A stretch of DNA of 64,000 nt from the NCBI GenBank assembly GCA_016794565.1, contig JAEUHQ010000196.1:28247-92246 (forward strand). The letters are read 5' to 3'. Position numbers and translations under genes: made by a program. Source of the DNA: Planctomycetota bacterium (GTDB lineage: Bacteria; Planctomycetota; UBA1135; UBA2386). The notes under the pieces were generated by a model that was given only the letters and a program-made list of their open reading frames with translations, was not told where the DNA came from and ran no database searches. How positions within the stretch are numbered: the first letter of the stretch is position 1; each line of letters begins with the position of its first letter. Shown here piece after piece: positions 1 to 8,665 of this stretch.

Positions 1-228
1 GAACCTGGCGCCGGAACGGCCGGATCCAGCAGAGGCCGGAAACGGCGGCCGAATGCTATGTTCCGACGTCCCACCGTCAAGTGGACGCCCTCGGGGACCG
101 AGTTTGTCGCGAGGAGGATACCCCACGATCCGCGAAAGGTCGGCTCTCGGCGAGCGCTGGTTCCGGGTCGGCCTTGCCATCGGGTGTGCGACGGTGGCGC
201 CGCGTGCACCACCCGCTAGCCTCGCGCC
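1..228. other. upstream region, no gene recognised
   Basis: GC-rich sequence ahead of the NtrC-type regulator. I see no coding frame with a believable product, no tRNA and no clear promoter. It should contain the promoter of the regulator at 229. Confidence 0.4.
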
Positions 229-1593
229 ATGGCCGCGGACCCCGCCACGATCCTGCTCGTCGACGACCATCGCGCGGTCCGGGAAGAACTGGCGTTCGCG
301 CTCGGCTACGACGGCTACACGACGCGCGAGGCCGCGGACGGCCCGGCCGGACTCGCGGCCGCGGCCGATCCGGGCGTCGACCTCGTCCTGCTCGACGTGA
401 AACTGCCCGGCCTCGACGGGCTCGAGGTGCTCGCGAAGATCAAGGAACAGCGCCCCGACCTGCCGGTCGTGATGATCTCCGGACACGGCGATCTCGACAC
501 CGCGATCCTCGCCGTGAAGAAGGGCGCGTACGACTTCCTGCAGAAGCCGTTCGCCGCGGACCGCGTGCTGCTCTCGATCCGCAACGCGCTCCGCGCCGGG
601 CGCCTGCAACACGAGAACACGGCGCTGCGGGCCGCGATCGCCGTCGACACGCTGCTCGGCACGAGCGAGCCGATCCAGCAGGTCCGCGCGATGATCGGCA
701 AGGTCGCACCGACCGACGTCGCAGTGCTGGTGACCGGAGAGAACGGCACGGGCAAGGAACTCGTCGCGCGCCAGTTGCACCAGCAGAGCCGGCGCGCGCA
801 GGGCCCGTTCGTCGCGATCAACTGCGCCGCGATTCCCGACGATCTCGTCGAGAGCGAACTGTTCGGCCACGAACGAGGCGCGTTCACCGGAGCCACGTCC
901 GCTCGCGCCGGATCCGTCGAGCAGGCCTCCGGCGGCACGCTGTTCCTCGACGAAGTCGGCGACATGCCGCTGCCGATGCAGGCGAAGCTGCTGCGCACGC
1001 TGCAGGAACGCGTCGTGCAGCGGCTCGGCGCGCAGCAGAGCCGGGCCGTCGACGTGCGCGTCGTCGCGGCGACGAACCAGGACCTCGCCGCGATGGTCGC
1101 CGCGAAGACGTTCCGCGAGGACCTCTACTATCGCCTGCACGTCGTCCGCATCCACATGCCGCCGCTGCGGGAACGCCCGGGCGACACGAGCGAACTGGCG
1201 GCGCACTTCCTGGCCTCGGCGGCCGCACGCAACGGACTCGGCCCCCGCCGCCTCGCGCGCGACGCCGCCGGCTGGATCGCGGCGCAGCCTTGGCCCGGCA
1301 ACGTGCGGCAGCTGAAGAACGTCCTCGAAGCCGCGGCAGTGCTCGCGGACTCGGCCGAAGTGACGGCGGAAGCGTTGGCGGCAGCGAGCACGCCTGGCCC
1401 GGCCCGCGGCGACGACGGGGAGCGCGACTGGTTCCGCTTCGAGAAACTCGAGGACTTCCGCGCCGCGACGGAGAAGGAGTTCCTGCGGCGCAAGCTGCTC
1501 GAGTTCGGCGGCAACATCAAACGCACCGCCGAACGCATCGACCTGCAGCGCAGCAACCTCTACAAGAAGCTCGAACGCTACGACCTCAAGTGA
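229..1593 (+). CDS. sigma-54 dependent response regulator, NtrC family
   Basis: Cytoplasmic regulator expected to activate sigma-54 promoters after phosphorylation by a histidine kinase, which is not in view. Residues 1-120 are a receiver domain with acidic pair D12/D13, phospho-acceptor D56 in LLDVKLPG, S84 and K106. Residues about 140-370 are the AAA+ ATPase, with Walker A GENGTGKE (170-177), the sigma-54 contact loop GAFTGA (217-222) and Walker B GGTLFLDE (235-242). The last 40 residues form a Fis-type helix-turn-helix. All diagnostic residues are intact and 454 aa is normal for the family. The ATG at 229 lies just before the first receiver strand. The gene converges on the LysM gene, with 16 bases between the stops. 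Its target genes cannot be inferred from the sequence. Confidence 0.95.
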   Translation: MAADPATILLVDDHRAVREELAFALGYDGYTTREAADGPAGLAAAADPGVDLVLLDVKLPGLDGLEVLAKIKEQRPDLPVVMISGHGDLDTAILAVKKGAYDFLQKPFAADRVLLSIRNALRAGRLQHENTALRAAIAVDTLLGTSEPIQQVRAMIGKVAPTDVAVLVTGENGTGKELVARQLHQQSRRAQGPFVAINCAAIPDDLVESELFGHERGAFTGATSARAGSVEQASGGTLFLDEVGDMPLPMQAKLLRTLQERVVQRLGAQQSRAVDVRVVAATNQDLAAMVAAKTFREDLYYRLHVVRIHMPPLRERPGDTSELAAHFLASAAARNGLGPRRLARDAAGWIAAQPWPGNVRQLKNVLEAAAVLADSAEVTAEALAAASTPGPARGDDGERDWFRFEKLEDFRAATEKEFLRRKLLEFGGNIKRTAERIDLQRSNLYKKLERYDLK

Positions 1594-1609
1594 GCGGCCC
1601 GCGCCGCGA

Positions 1610-2527
1610 TCACGGCTTCGGCAGAACGATCTTCTGGCCGACGCGCAGCGTTTCGCCGAGACCGGGGTTCGCGGCCTGGATCTCCCCGACCATGCGCTTG
1701 GCGTTCTGCTTGCCGTAGGTGCGCTCGGCGATCTTCCAGAGCGCGTCGCCGCTCTTCACGACGTACTCCGTGGTCGCCCCGACCGTACGAGTGTCCTTCG
1801 CGACGCCGGTGCGGGCACTGCCGGGTTCGGCAAACGTCGGCTTCACCATGGACGGGCCCGCCGCATCGGCGACCGGGGTTCCGGTCGACGCCGCGCCGAG
1901 GTCGGCGCCGGTCGGCACGAGAGTCTTCGGCTGACTCGCTTCGAAGGCGGCGAGCACCACTTCGTCGTCGACCCAGGGCACACACACTTCCTGGCCGACG
2001 CGGAGCACGTTGACGTCCTCGTTCAGGCTCTTCGCCTCCTCCAGGAACGGATCCCGCGCGCCGCACCAGCGGCGCACGAGCGTGTCCCACGAGTCGCCGG
2101 CGCGGGCCCGCACGAGGCGCACCGTGCGGTCGCGGCGATATGCGCCGACCTTCTGTGCGACGATGTCCATCGCGACGAGCGGGCGCTCGTTCGCGACGAG
2201 GGGCTGCTGCGCCGCGATCTGGCCCGGCAGCGGGGTGAGGCCGGTGGCCGGCGGGTTCACCGGCTGCGTCGTCGGCGGCGCCGTGTCCTTCGCGACCTTC
2301 GTCGGCTCGGTCTTGTCGGCGCCCTTGCCCGAGGCGGGACCGCTGAGCAGGTCACCGAGGCCGGGCACTCCGGCGACCGGACCGGCACCGCCGATCGTGC
2401 CCTTCGTGCCCGAGTCACTTCTTGCCGCGGCGTCGCGCCCCGAAGGACCGAACAACACGGCGACCAAGAGGACGATCGCGAGGAAGCCCGTGACCGCGTA
2501 GACCAACAACCGCTCGTTCTGCTTCAT
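1610..2527 (-). CDS. membrane-anchored protein with two LysM domains
   Basis: A 305-aa protein with an N-terminal membrane helix (residues 8-27) after a short basic start. A Pro/Thr/Gly-rich linker and two LysM-type modules follow, at about 136-185 and 254-303. The second is the better match (YVVKSGDALWKIAERTYG ... LRVGQKIVLP). LysM modules bind N-acetylglucosamine polymers, so the likely place of action is the peptidoglycan or cell surface. No catalytic domain is present. The ATG at 2527 is chosen because GGGAGGG lies 4 bases upstream and the membrane helix then sits at the N-terminus. It lies downstream of and co-directional with the M28 peptidase gene, 187 bases away. Specific role unknown. 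Confidence 0.85.
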   Translation of the reverse strand: MKQNERLLVYAVTGFLAIVLLVAVLFGPSGRDAAARSDSGTKGTIGGAGPVAGVPGLGDLLSGPASGKGADKTEPTKVAKDTAPPTTQPVNPPATGLTPLPGQIAAQQPLVANERPLVAMDIVAQKVGAYRRDRTVRLVRARAGDSWDTLVRRWCGARDPFLEEAKSLNEDVNVLRVGQEVCVPWVDDEVVLAAFEASQPKTLVPTGADLGAASTGTPVADAAGPSMVKPTFAEPGSARTGVAKDTRTVGATTEYVVKSGDALWKIAERTYGKQNAKRMVGEIQAANPGLGETLRVGQKIVLPKP

Positions 2528-2714
2528 GGAACCCTCCCACCGACTTGCGGAGGAACGCCGCCTCGCCGTTCGCGCAGCGCGACGTGCAACCGCCGAATGC
2601 ACCACGGGATGACCGCCCGCAGCACGGGGCGCGATCCTAGAGCAAGGGGTCGACGTTCGCCACCGGCGTGTGCACGAAGTCCGGACTCGTCACGCACGCC
2701 GCGCGCGACGACGT

Positions 2715-4562
2715 TCAGCGATCGCGCGGCGGCTCGGTGCCACTTCCGTTGCCGCCGCCCCCGCTCGCGCCGCTGTTGCCGGGCGACGAGCCGTCGCGAC
2801 GCGGCGCATCCGGGCCCGGCTGCGCATCCGCGCTCGGACGACCCGGACGCTGCGGGAGATCGGCCTTCGGCACCTTCACGTCGATCGTCTTGTCGGCGCG
2901 GCCGAACGTGAACACGACCGTGTCCCCTTCGGTCTCGCGCGCGAACTGGAACACCTGCCGCACCCGTTCGACTTCGTTGCCGTTCACGGCCTTCAGCACG
3001 TCGCCGTTCAGCAAGCCGAGCGCGGCCGCGCGGCCGTTCGGCTTCACCTTCGTGAACTTCAGGTCGTCCATCTCGCTCTCGAACCAGCCGGCGACCAGCG
3101 CCGCGGACTGACCGCCGCCGCCGCCACCGCCGCCCACGTTCTGCCGATCGAGCAGCCCGGGCAGGTTCGCCGTGCCGAGAGCGGCCATCGCGACGAGGGT
3201 CGCCGTGTGCCGCTGGTACTCCTCGATCGCAACGTCGATCGTGTCCCACTGCGTGTGCCACGTGTGCTGGAAGTAGTTGCTGCGCCCCTTGAGGTTCCAG
3301 TCGAGCCCCGGCACGCCGGCCGCGAGGAACGAAGCGTGGTCGCTGCCTCCGCCGCCCGATACGCGCCCCACGACGCGCAGTTCGAACACCGGCTTGTCCC
3401 AGTCGGCGTCCGGTGCCTTCAGGAGGGCGGGCACGTGCCGGAACACCGGCTCGAGCTGCACCTTCATCGCCTCGGTGACCGCGAGTGACTGCGCCCAGTT
3501 CGTGCCGGTGTCGTGGTTGAACACGGCGGACACCTTCGGCATCTCGGTGCGGTGCTTCTGCACGTAGCCGCGGCTGCCGAGCAGCCCTTCCTCTTCTCCG
3601 CCCCAGAGGCAGAAGCGGATCGTGCGCATCGGCTTCGCCCCGATCGCGGCCAGGATGCGCGCGGCCTCGAGCGTCGTCGCGGTGCCGGTGCCGTTGTCGG
3701 TCGTGCCCGTCACCTGGTGCCAGCTGTCGAGGTGCGCGGACACGATCACCACTTCGTCGGCCTTCGTCGTGCCGGGGATCTCCGCAATCACGTTGTCCAG
3801 TGCGATCGGTCCCTCGCGGAACGCGTTCTGCACGTCGAACTCGCACACGGGCCTCTTGTCCGCTTCCACCATCGCGAACAGTGCGTCGAAGTCGTCTGCA
3901 CGAACCGCGATCTCGGGGATCGTCGGCACTTCGTCGATGCTCTTCATCGCCGTCTGGTTGTTGCCGAAGACCCGCACTCGCGTCGGGAAGTTCTTGTCGG
4001 GATCGCCGGCGCGGTAGACCCAGCCGAGGATGCCGGCGGCTTCGCACTTCGCGCGCACCGCGCGCGGCGGCCGCTTCTTGTAGACGAGCCAGTTTCCCGC
4101 GAGCGCGGCGCCAGCGACCGCTTCTTCGTTCGCGGGCGCGAGCACGATCGCGCCCTTCTGCAGCCCCTTCGTGCCTGCGGTCCACGCCTCGGTGGCGACG
4201 TACATCTCGCGCGCCTCCGGGGTCACGATCCGGCCGATCCACGCCCCGCGGTTCCACGCAAGCTTCCATTCGCCCCACTTCTCCAGGTGCACGTTCGAGA
4301 CGCCGAGCGCCTTGAACTCGTCGCGCGCCCACTCGCAGCCCTTCGTGAAGTTGTCGGATCCGGTCAGGCGATGCCCGACCTTCCCGGTCAGGTCGCGCAG
4401 GATCCGCATCACCTGGCTCTTGCCGATGCCCTGCTCGACGATCGCCTGCGCCACCGCGAGCGGCATCGGATCGTCACCGGCCGGCGCAGGCGGCGGAACG
4501 TCCTGGGCCCACGCCAGAGGAACGAAGAGGAGGAATGGCAGGAGCGGGCGGAGGGTGGACAT
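2715..4562 (-). CDS. secreted M28-family metallopeptidase with C-terminal PDZ domain
   Basis: Zinc aminopeptidase/carboxypeptidase-Q-like enzyme of 615 aa. Residues 1-19 are a signal peptide ending in AWA-Q. The M28 catalytic core has the expected metal and catalytic residues: H277 (SAHLD), D289 (TDNGTG), the E323/E324 pair (GGEEEG), D351 (NHDTG) and H436 (HTQWDT). An insertion at about 110-240 resembles a protease-associated domain. A run of eight Gly (477-484) links to a PDZ domain at about 490-565, and the tail is Pro/Gly-rich. The PDZ tail suggests binding to peptide termini or partners in the periplasm. The ATG at 4562 was chosen for the signal peptide; there is no clear Shine-Dalgarno. 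Substrate unknown. Confidence 0.9.
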   Translation of the reverse strand: MSTLRPLLPFLLFVPLAWAQDVPPPAPAGDDPMPLAVAQAIVEQGIGKSQVMRILRDLTGKVGHRLTGSDNFTKGCEWARDEFKALGVSNVHLEKWGEWKLAWNRGAWIGRIVTPEAREMYVATEAWTAGTKGLQKGAIVLAPANEEAVAGAALAGNWLVYKKRPPRAVRAKCEAAGILGWVYRAGDPDKNFPTRVRVFGNNQTAMKSIDEVPTIPEIAVRADDFDALFAMVEADKRPVCEFDVQNAFREGPIALDNVIAEIPGTTKADEVVIVSAHLDSWHQVTGTTDNGTGTATTLEAARILAAIGAKPMRTIRFCLWGGEEEGLLGSRGYVQKHRTEMPKVSAVFNHDTGTNWAQSLAVTEAMKVQLEPVFRHVPALLKAPDADWDKPVFELRVVGRVSGGGGSDHASFLAAGVPGLDWNLKGRSNYFQHTWHTQWDTIDVAIEEYQRHTATLVAMAALGTANLPGLLDRQNVGGGGGGGGQSAALVAGWFESEMDDLKFTKVKPNGRAAALGLLNGDVLKAVNGNEVERVRQVFQFARETEGDTVVFTFGRADKTIDVKVPKADLPQRPGRPSADAQPGPDAPRRDGSSPGNSGASGGGGNGSGTEPPRDR

Positions 4563-4724
4563 GGCGAATGCAGGGCGCGGGAAGGGAAGCGCGGGCTGTT
4601 TACGGGGTGGTCTCGTCGTTTGCGAGCAGGCCATGGTCCCGATTGCGTCGCCGTTCTCCGCCGTGGTGCGCAGAAAGGCGAGGCCGTCGCCGCGGGTTCT
4701 ACCGGTGTCCCGACCCCGCACTTC

Positions 4725-5246
4725 ATGATCCACGAACTCTCCGGCGACCTCCTGCTCAGCAAGGCCCACGCGATCGTGCACGGCATCGCGCCGGGCGACG
4801 ACTGGAAGACCGGGCTCGCGCGCGCGCTGCGCGAAGCCTGCCCCGCTCTCTACAAGGACTTCCGCCACTTCTGCCGGCAGGAAGCCCCGAAGCCGGGCGG
4901 CCTGTGGGCATGGGAAGGCGTCGATCCGAACGGCCGGCACGTGCGCATCGTGTCGCTGTTCACACAGGAGCCTCCGGCTCACGAAGGCGGGCACCCCGGC
5001 CGCGCGAAGACCGAGCACGTGAACCACGCGCTGCACGAACTGAAGAAGCTCGCCGAGAGGGAGAAGTTCACGAGCCTCGCGCTTCCGCGGCTCGCCACCG
5101 GAGTCGGCGGCCTCGAGTGGCAGCACGTCGAACCGCTCGTGCGTGCCCAGCTCGGACCGTTGCCGATCCCGGTGTTCGTCTACACCCGCTTCCAGAAGGG
5201 CCTGGCCGCCGTCGAGCCGGCCGCGGGCCACACGACGACTCGCTGA
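4725..5246 (+). CDS. macro-domain protein (ADP-ribose binding)
   Basis: A 173-aa protein made of one macro domain. Diagnostic segments are the N-terminal GDLL, HGIAPGDDWKTGLA, and the loop LPRLATGVGGLEW that contacts the distal ribose and phosphate in macro domains. The family binds ADP-ribose or derivatives, and many members remove ADP-ribose from proteins or O-acetyl-ADP-ribose. The KDFRHFC and KPGGLWAWEG segments recall a stand-alone bacterial subgroup. The start ATG at 4725 is the one that precedes the conserved first strand. The gene is divergent from the M28 gene (162 bases between starts) and converges on the MBL-fold gene. No ADP-ribosyltransferase or sirtuin gene lies next to it. Confidence 0.85.
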   Translation: MIHELSGDLLLSKAHAIVHGIAPGDDWKTGLARALREACPALYKDFRHFCRQEAPKPGGLWAWEGVDPNGRHVRIVSLFTQEPPAHEGGHPGRAKTEHVNHALHELKKLAEREKFTSLALPRLATGVGGLEWQHVEPLVRAQLGPLPIPVFVYTRFQKGLAAVEPAAGHTTTR

Positions 5247-5280
5247 CCTGCGCAGGCGGCGCGAAGTTCGCCCACCGCTG

Positions 5281-6597
5281 TCACAGGTAGGGCTTCAGCG
5301 CCGCCTTCATCTCCTGCTCCTCCGCGTCGGGCGTGAACTCCGTGAAGCCGCGGGCGAAGTAGTCCGCGAAGTACGCCCGCAGTTCGTCCGGTGTGTGCGC
5401 GCCCCCGTTGTCGCCGAACTTCGTCACGAACGGGGTGAAGTGCGGGTACAGCGCAGCGGCCCCCTGCTTGCCCCACCAGTCGCCGTGCAGGGTCGTGCGA
5501 CAGAAGTTGCCGATCAGGATGTCGTCGAACGCGCGCCACTGCACGGCGGAGACCAGCGACTGCCGCGGCGTGGCGAACGTGATGCCGCGGCGGTGCTCGC
5601 GCGCGATGTCGATCACGTGGTCCTTCCCGCCGACCCGGAAGTTGATCCACCCGAGGAACGTGCGGAGGTGGGCGACCCGCCGGAAGTACGCACCGAGCAT
5701 GTCGACGTCGTCCTTCTCGAGCGGCGTGCTCCAGTCGTCCCCGTGGACCTCGGGCGCTTCGAGCGGCTGGTCGTTCGCCCGCGGCGAGATCTTCTCGTAC
5801 TGCCCGGTGTGCAGGTCGTACTGCACGAACGCCGGCAGGCACGTTCGCCGCCCGCCGTCGAAACCGAGTTCGTGGGCGTCGATCGGCGTCGCGTACTCGT
5901 CGGCCCACGCGACGTCGGTGCGGTTGTAGCGGTGCATCGCGCTCGACGGCGCGAACACGTCGATGTCGTAGTGGTCGAGCAGCGACTTGATGCCGGGCCC
6001 GAGCGCCGGCTTCTCGGCGGCCGCGGGCAACACCCGCCGGCCCTCTTCGTCGAAGAAGTTGATCATGTCCGCGTCGCCCCAGCCCGTGAGGCACGCGAGC
6101 ACGGTGCGCTTCGTGAAGCGTCTGCGTTCCCGATCGAGGAAGCGGCTGCTGCCGCGGTTGCCGGCGTCGTTCGCGTCGATGACGAGATGGCCGTCGAGAT
6201 CCATCACGATGGTCGCGTCCTGGTTGTAGTTCGCGAGGGACGCGATCCGACAGCGATCGCCGACGGGGAACCACTCGCCGCACTTCAGCGTGCGCACTCG
6301 GAAGCCCATCTCCGCCAGATCGCGCGCGATGCGGCCGCCGCGGTGGTCCGGGAGCAGGATCGTCTTGTCGCGCAGCTGTTCGAGCGACGGCAGGCTCAGG
6401 TGGTCCGGGTGGCCGTGCGAGATCCACAGGAACTTGCAGGCACGCACGTTCGCCAACTGTGCGGCAGGGACCTCGTGGGACAATCGCCATGCACCGAAGT
6501 AGGCCGCCCCGGTGAGCCACGGGTCGGTCGCGAGCACCGGTCCGCGGTCGTGGGCGATGAGACACGCGTTGCCGATCGTCTCGAATCCGAGGTCCAT
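5281..6597 (-). CDS. MBL-fold metallo-hydrolase, CMAH/UlaG-like
   Basis: A 438-aa soluble protein. The N-terminal half is a metallo-beta-lactamase fold with the metal motif HGHPDH (61-66) and an upstream DPWLTG (25-30). That arrangement is typical of UlaG-like hydrolases and of the MBL half of CMP-N-acetylneuraminate hydroxylase-type proteins. The C-terminal half has no domain I recognise. I see no Rieske iron-sulfur motif, so sialic-acid hydroxylation is not implied. The ATG at 6597 begins directly with the first MBL strand; an ATG at 6633 would add 12 residues. The gene is divergent from the MFS transporter (128 bases between starts). Substrate unknown. Confidence 0.8.
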   Translation of the reverse strand: MDLGFETIGNACLIAHDRGPVLATDPWLTGAAYFGAWRLSHEVPAAQLANVRACKFLWISHGHPDHLSLPSLEQLRDKTILLPDHRGGRIARDLAEMGFRVRTLKCGEWFPVGDRCRIASLANYNQDATIVMDLDGHLVIDANDAGNRGSSRFLDRERRRFTKRTVLACLTGWGDADMINFFDEEGRRVLPAAAEKPALGPGIKSLLDHYDIDVFAPSSAMHRYNRTDVAWADEYATPIDAHELGFDGGRRTCLPAFVQYDLHTGQYEKISPRANDQPLEAPEVHGDDWSTPLEKDDVDMLGAYFRRVAHLRTFLGWINFRVGGKDHVIDIAREHRRGITFATPRQSLVSAVQWRAFDDILIGNFCRTTLHGDWWGKQGAAALYPHFTPFVTKFGDNGGAHTPDELRAYFADYFARGFTEFTPDAEEQEMKAALKPYL

Positions 6598-6725
6598 GCG
6601 CGCGGTGTATCCAACGGCGCCGAAGTCCGCCATGGGCCGGAGAACCCGCAATCGGTCCGCCCGCACGATCGAACCGTGCCACCGAGGTTGCGCCGGATGC
6701 GGCGGAACCGGAAGGTTCCCCGACC

Positions 6726-8114
6726 TTGCCGCCGCAGAACGAACCGGACTCGCTCGCCACGAACCTCGCGTCCCCGGTGGTGCAGTGGGCACTCGCCGCA
6801 CTCGGCGTCGTGCTGGTCGCGATGGTCGTGCGAGAAGCGCGCAAGATCCCGGCGCGCCTCGCGGTCCTGATGGCGACCGCGTTCGTCGACATGGTCGGCC
6901 TCTTCTTCGTGGTGCCGATCCTGCCCTTCTACGTGAAGCGCCTCGTCGGCCCGGGAGTCGACATCGCGGGCACCCGCTTCGAGGCCGGTGCGGTCACGTC
7001 GGTCGTCGTCGCGGCGTTCACTGCGGCGCAGATCGTCAGCGCGCCGTTCTGGGGCCGCTTCTCCGACCGCTTCGGTCGACGGCCCGCGCTGCTCATCGCA
7101 CTCGCGGCTTCGGCGATCGCGTACGTCGTGTTCGGCTTCGCGGAGTCGCTCGGCGTCCTGATGCTCTCGCGCATCGTGCAGGGCGCCGGCGGCGGCACCG
7201 TCGGTGTCATCCAGGCCTACGTCGCCGACAGCGTCGAACCGAAGGACCGCACCCGCGCCCTCGGCTGGCTGTCGGCGGCGACCAACCTCGGCGTGGCGCT
7301 CGGACCGGCGATCGGAACGTTCCTCGTGAAGCTCGGCGACGTCGACCTGATGCCGGGCGAAACGAAACTGACCCTGGGGCACTCGGCGCCGGGCCTCGGC
7401 GCGGCCGCGCTCTGCGTGCTCAACATGGTGTTCGCCGCGCGCTGGCTGCCCGAATCGAAGGCGCACGTCGTCCGGAAGGACGGCCCGGCGCCGGCGAAGG
7501 CGCGCAGCGCCGCCCTCCGCGTCGTGACGCATGCCGGCGAACCGACGTCGCGCGTGATCCTCGCGTACTCCGTGGCGATCGGTGCGTTCCAGGGCGTCAA
7601 CGTCGTCCTCGCGTACTTCCTCGAGAGGCGCTTCTCGATCGACGAACACTCGATCGGCTACGTGTTCATGTACATCGGCGCGATCTCGGTCGTCGCGCGC
7701 GTGCTGTTCCTCGGGCGGCTCGTCGATCGCCTCGGCGAAGCGTGGCTCGCGCGGCTCGGCATCGTCATGCTGGCGACCGGCCTGTTCGTGATGACGCTCG
7801 CGCAGTCGCTGCCGATACTGGCAATCGCGATCGCGCTGATGCCGCTCGGCACGTCCTTCACGTTCCCGTGCCTGTCCGCGCTGCTCACGAAGGTCGCGGG
7901 CGAACACGAACGCGGCCTCTATCTCGGACTGCAGCAGGGCTACGGCAGCGCAGCGCGACTCCTGATGCCTCTCGTCTACGGCAGAACCTTCGACACACTC
8001 GGGCCGGCAGTTCCCTTCGAGATCGCAGCGGCCCTCGTGCTGTCGACCCTTCTCCTCACTCCGGGCCTCGGCGCGTTCGCGAAGACCGCGAGGCAGAAGG
8101 CGGCGCCGGGCTGA
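6726..8114 (+). CDS. MFS transporter, TetA/drug-efflux-like
   Basis: A 462-aa polytopic inner-membrane protein of the major facilitator superfamily. Between TM2 and TM3 it carries the family signature GRFSDRFGRRPAL. The fifth helix region has GxxxGPxxG-like GVALGPAIG, which is typical of antiporter-type drug efflux pumps. One extra hydrophobic segment (residues 16-36) precedes the usual first helix, so 13 segments are possible. The start is a TTG at 6726 with GGAAGG ten bases upstream. A later in-frame ATG at about 6823 would remove the extra segment, so the true start is uncertain. The stop is 6 bases from the convergent gene at 8121. Substrate cannot be predicted. Confidence 0.9.
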   Translation: MPPQNEPDSLATNLASPVVQWALAALGVVLVAMVVREARKIPARLAVLMATAFVDMVGLFFVVPILPFYVKRLVGPGVDIAGTRFEAGAVTSVVVAAFTAAQIVSAPFWGRFSDRFGRRPALLIALAASAIAYVVFGFAESLGVLMLSRIVQGAGGGTVGVIQAYVADSVEPKDRTRALGWLSAATNLGVALGPAIGTFLVKLGDVDLMPGETKLTLGHSAPGLGAAALCVLNMVFAARWLPESKAHVVRKDGPAPAKARSAALRVVTHAGEPTSRVILAYSVAIGAFQGVNVVLAYFLERRFSIDEHSIGYVFMYIGAISVVARVLFLGRLVDRLGEAWLARLGIVMLATGLFVMTLAQSLPILAIAIALMPLGTSFTFPCLSALLTKVAGEHERGLYLGLQQGYGSAARLLMPLVYGRTFDTLGPAVPFEIAAALVLSTLLLTPGLGAFAKTARQKAAPG

Positions 8115-8120
8115 TCGCGA

Positions 8121-8606
8121 TCAGCCGCCGCCCGGCCGCGCGAGCTTGCCCAGTTCGGGCTTCTCGGGTGGCGGCGCAACGGCGTCGCCCATCTCCACTT
8201 CGCCCTGCAGCGGCCGCGGATCCGGCGGCTGCACCGCGGGCGCGGTGGGCGCCGGCCCCCCGGGTGCGGACCGCGTGCACGACACCAGACCCCAGACGAA
8301 CACGCAGGCGGCGATCGCCCGTGCAAACGCGGCGCGCACGCGCCTTCGCAGGCCGACCGGGCAGTCGCGCGTCAGCACGGTGCCGTCCGCGCGGCGGTAG
8401 AGACGCACGCACACACGACCGTTCGCAGCGCCGCGGACCAGCTCCTCCGCCTCGTCGCGTGTCATCCGGCTCAGGTCGTGCACGTGGAGCTTGCACTGCG
8501 CGCAGAAGCGGCGGCGGTCGTCGCCCGCCATCGAGTTCCAGTCGGCCGAGCAAGGCGACGCGATCTCGACGCCGTCGAGGAAGGATGCGGAACGGTTCTG
8601 GTTCAT
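8121..8606 (-). CDS. small Cys-rich membrane protein, planctomycete-type, function unknown
   Basis: A 161-aa protein. The N-terminal 95 residues contain CSADWNSMAGDDRRRFCAQC and then RVCVRLYRRADGTVLTRDCP. This Cys pattern (C-x2-DW ... C-x2-C ... CVR ... DCP) resembles one I associate with short uncharacterised planctomycete proteins and could bind zinc or heme. A single hydrophobic helix (AIAACVFVWGLVSC) follows, then a Pro-rich tail. The Cys-rich part would face the cytoplasm if the helix is a signal anchor. The ATG at 8606 was chosen; a GTG at 8624 would add six residues. It lies 59 bases downstream of the oxidoreductase gene on the same strand. No function can be assigned. Confidence 0.75.
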   Translation of the reverse strand: MNQNRSASFLDGVEIASPCSADWNSMAGDDRRRFCAQCKLHVHDLSRMTRDEAEELVRGAANGRVCVRLYRRADGTVLTRDCPVGLRRRVRAAFARAIAACVFVWGLVSCTRSAPGGPAPTAPAVQPPDPRPLQGEVEMGDAVAPPPEKPELGKLARPGGG

Positions 8607-8665
8607 GCGCGGGCCGAACGACACGCCCCGCGCGAGGTTCCCACGCGCCGTCGCGCGTGCCTCGA

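Noticed and set aside
4172..4728. Overlapping plus-strand frames antisense to the M28 peptidase leading into the macro-domain gene
   Set aside because: Only the part from the ATG at 4725 matches a protein family. The upstream extension is antisense to a clear gene.
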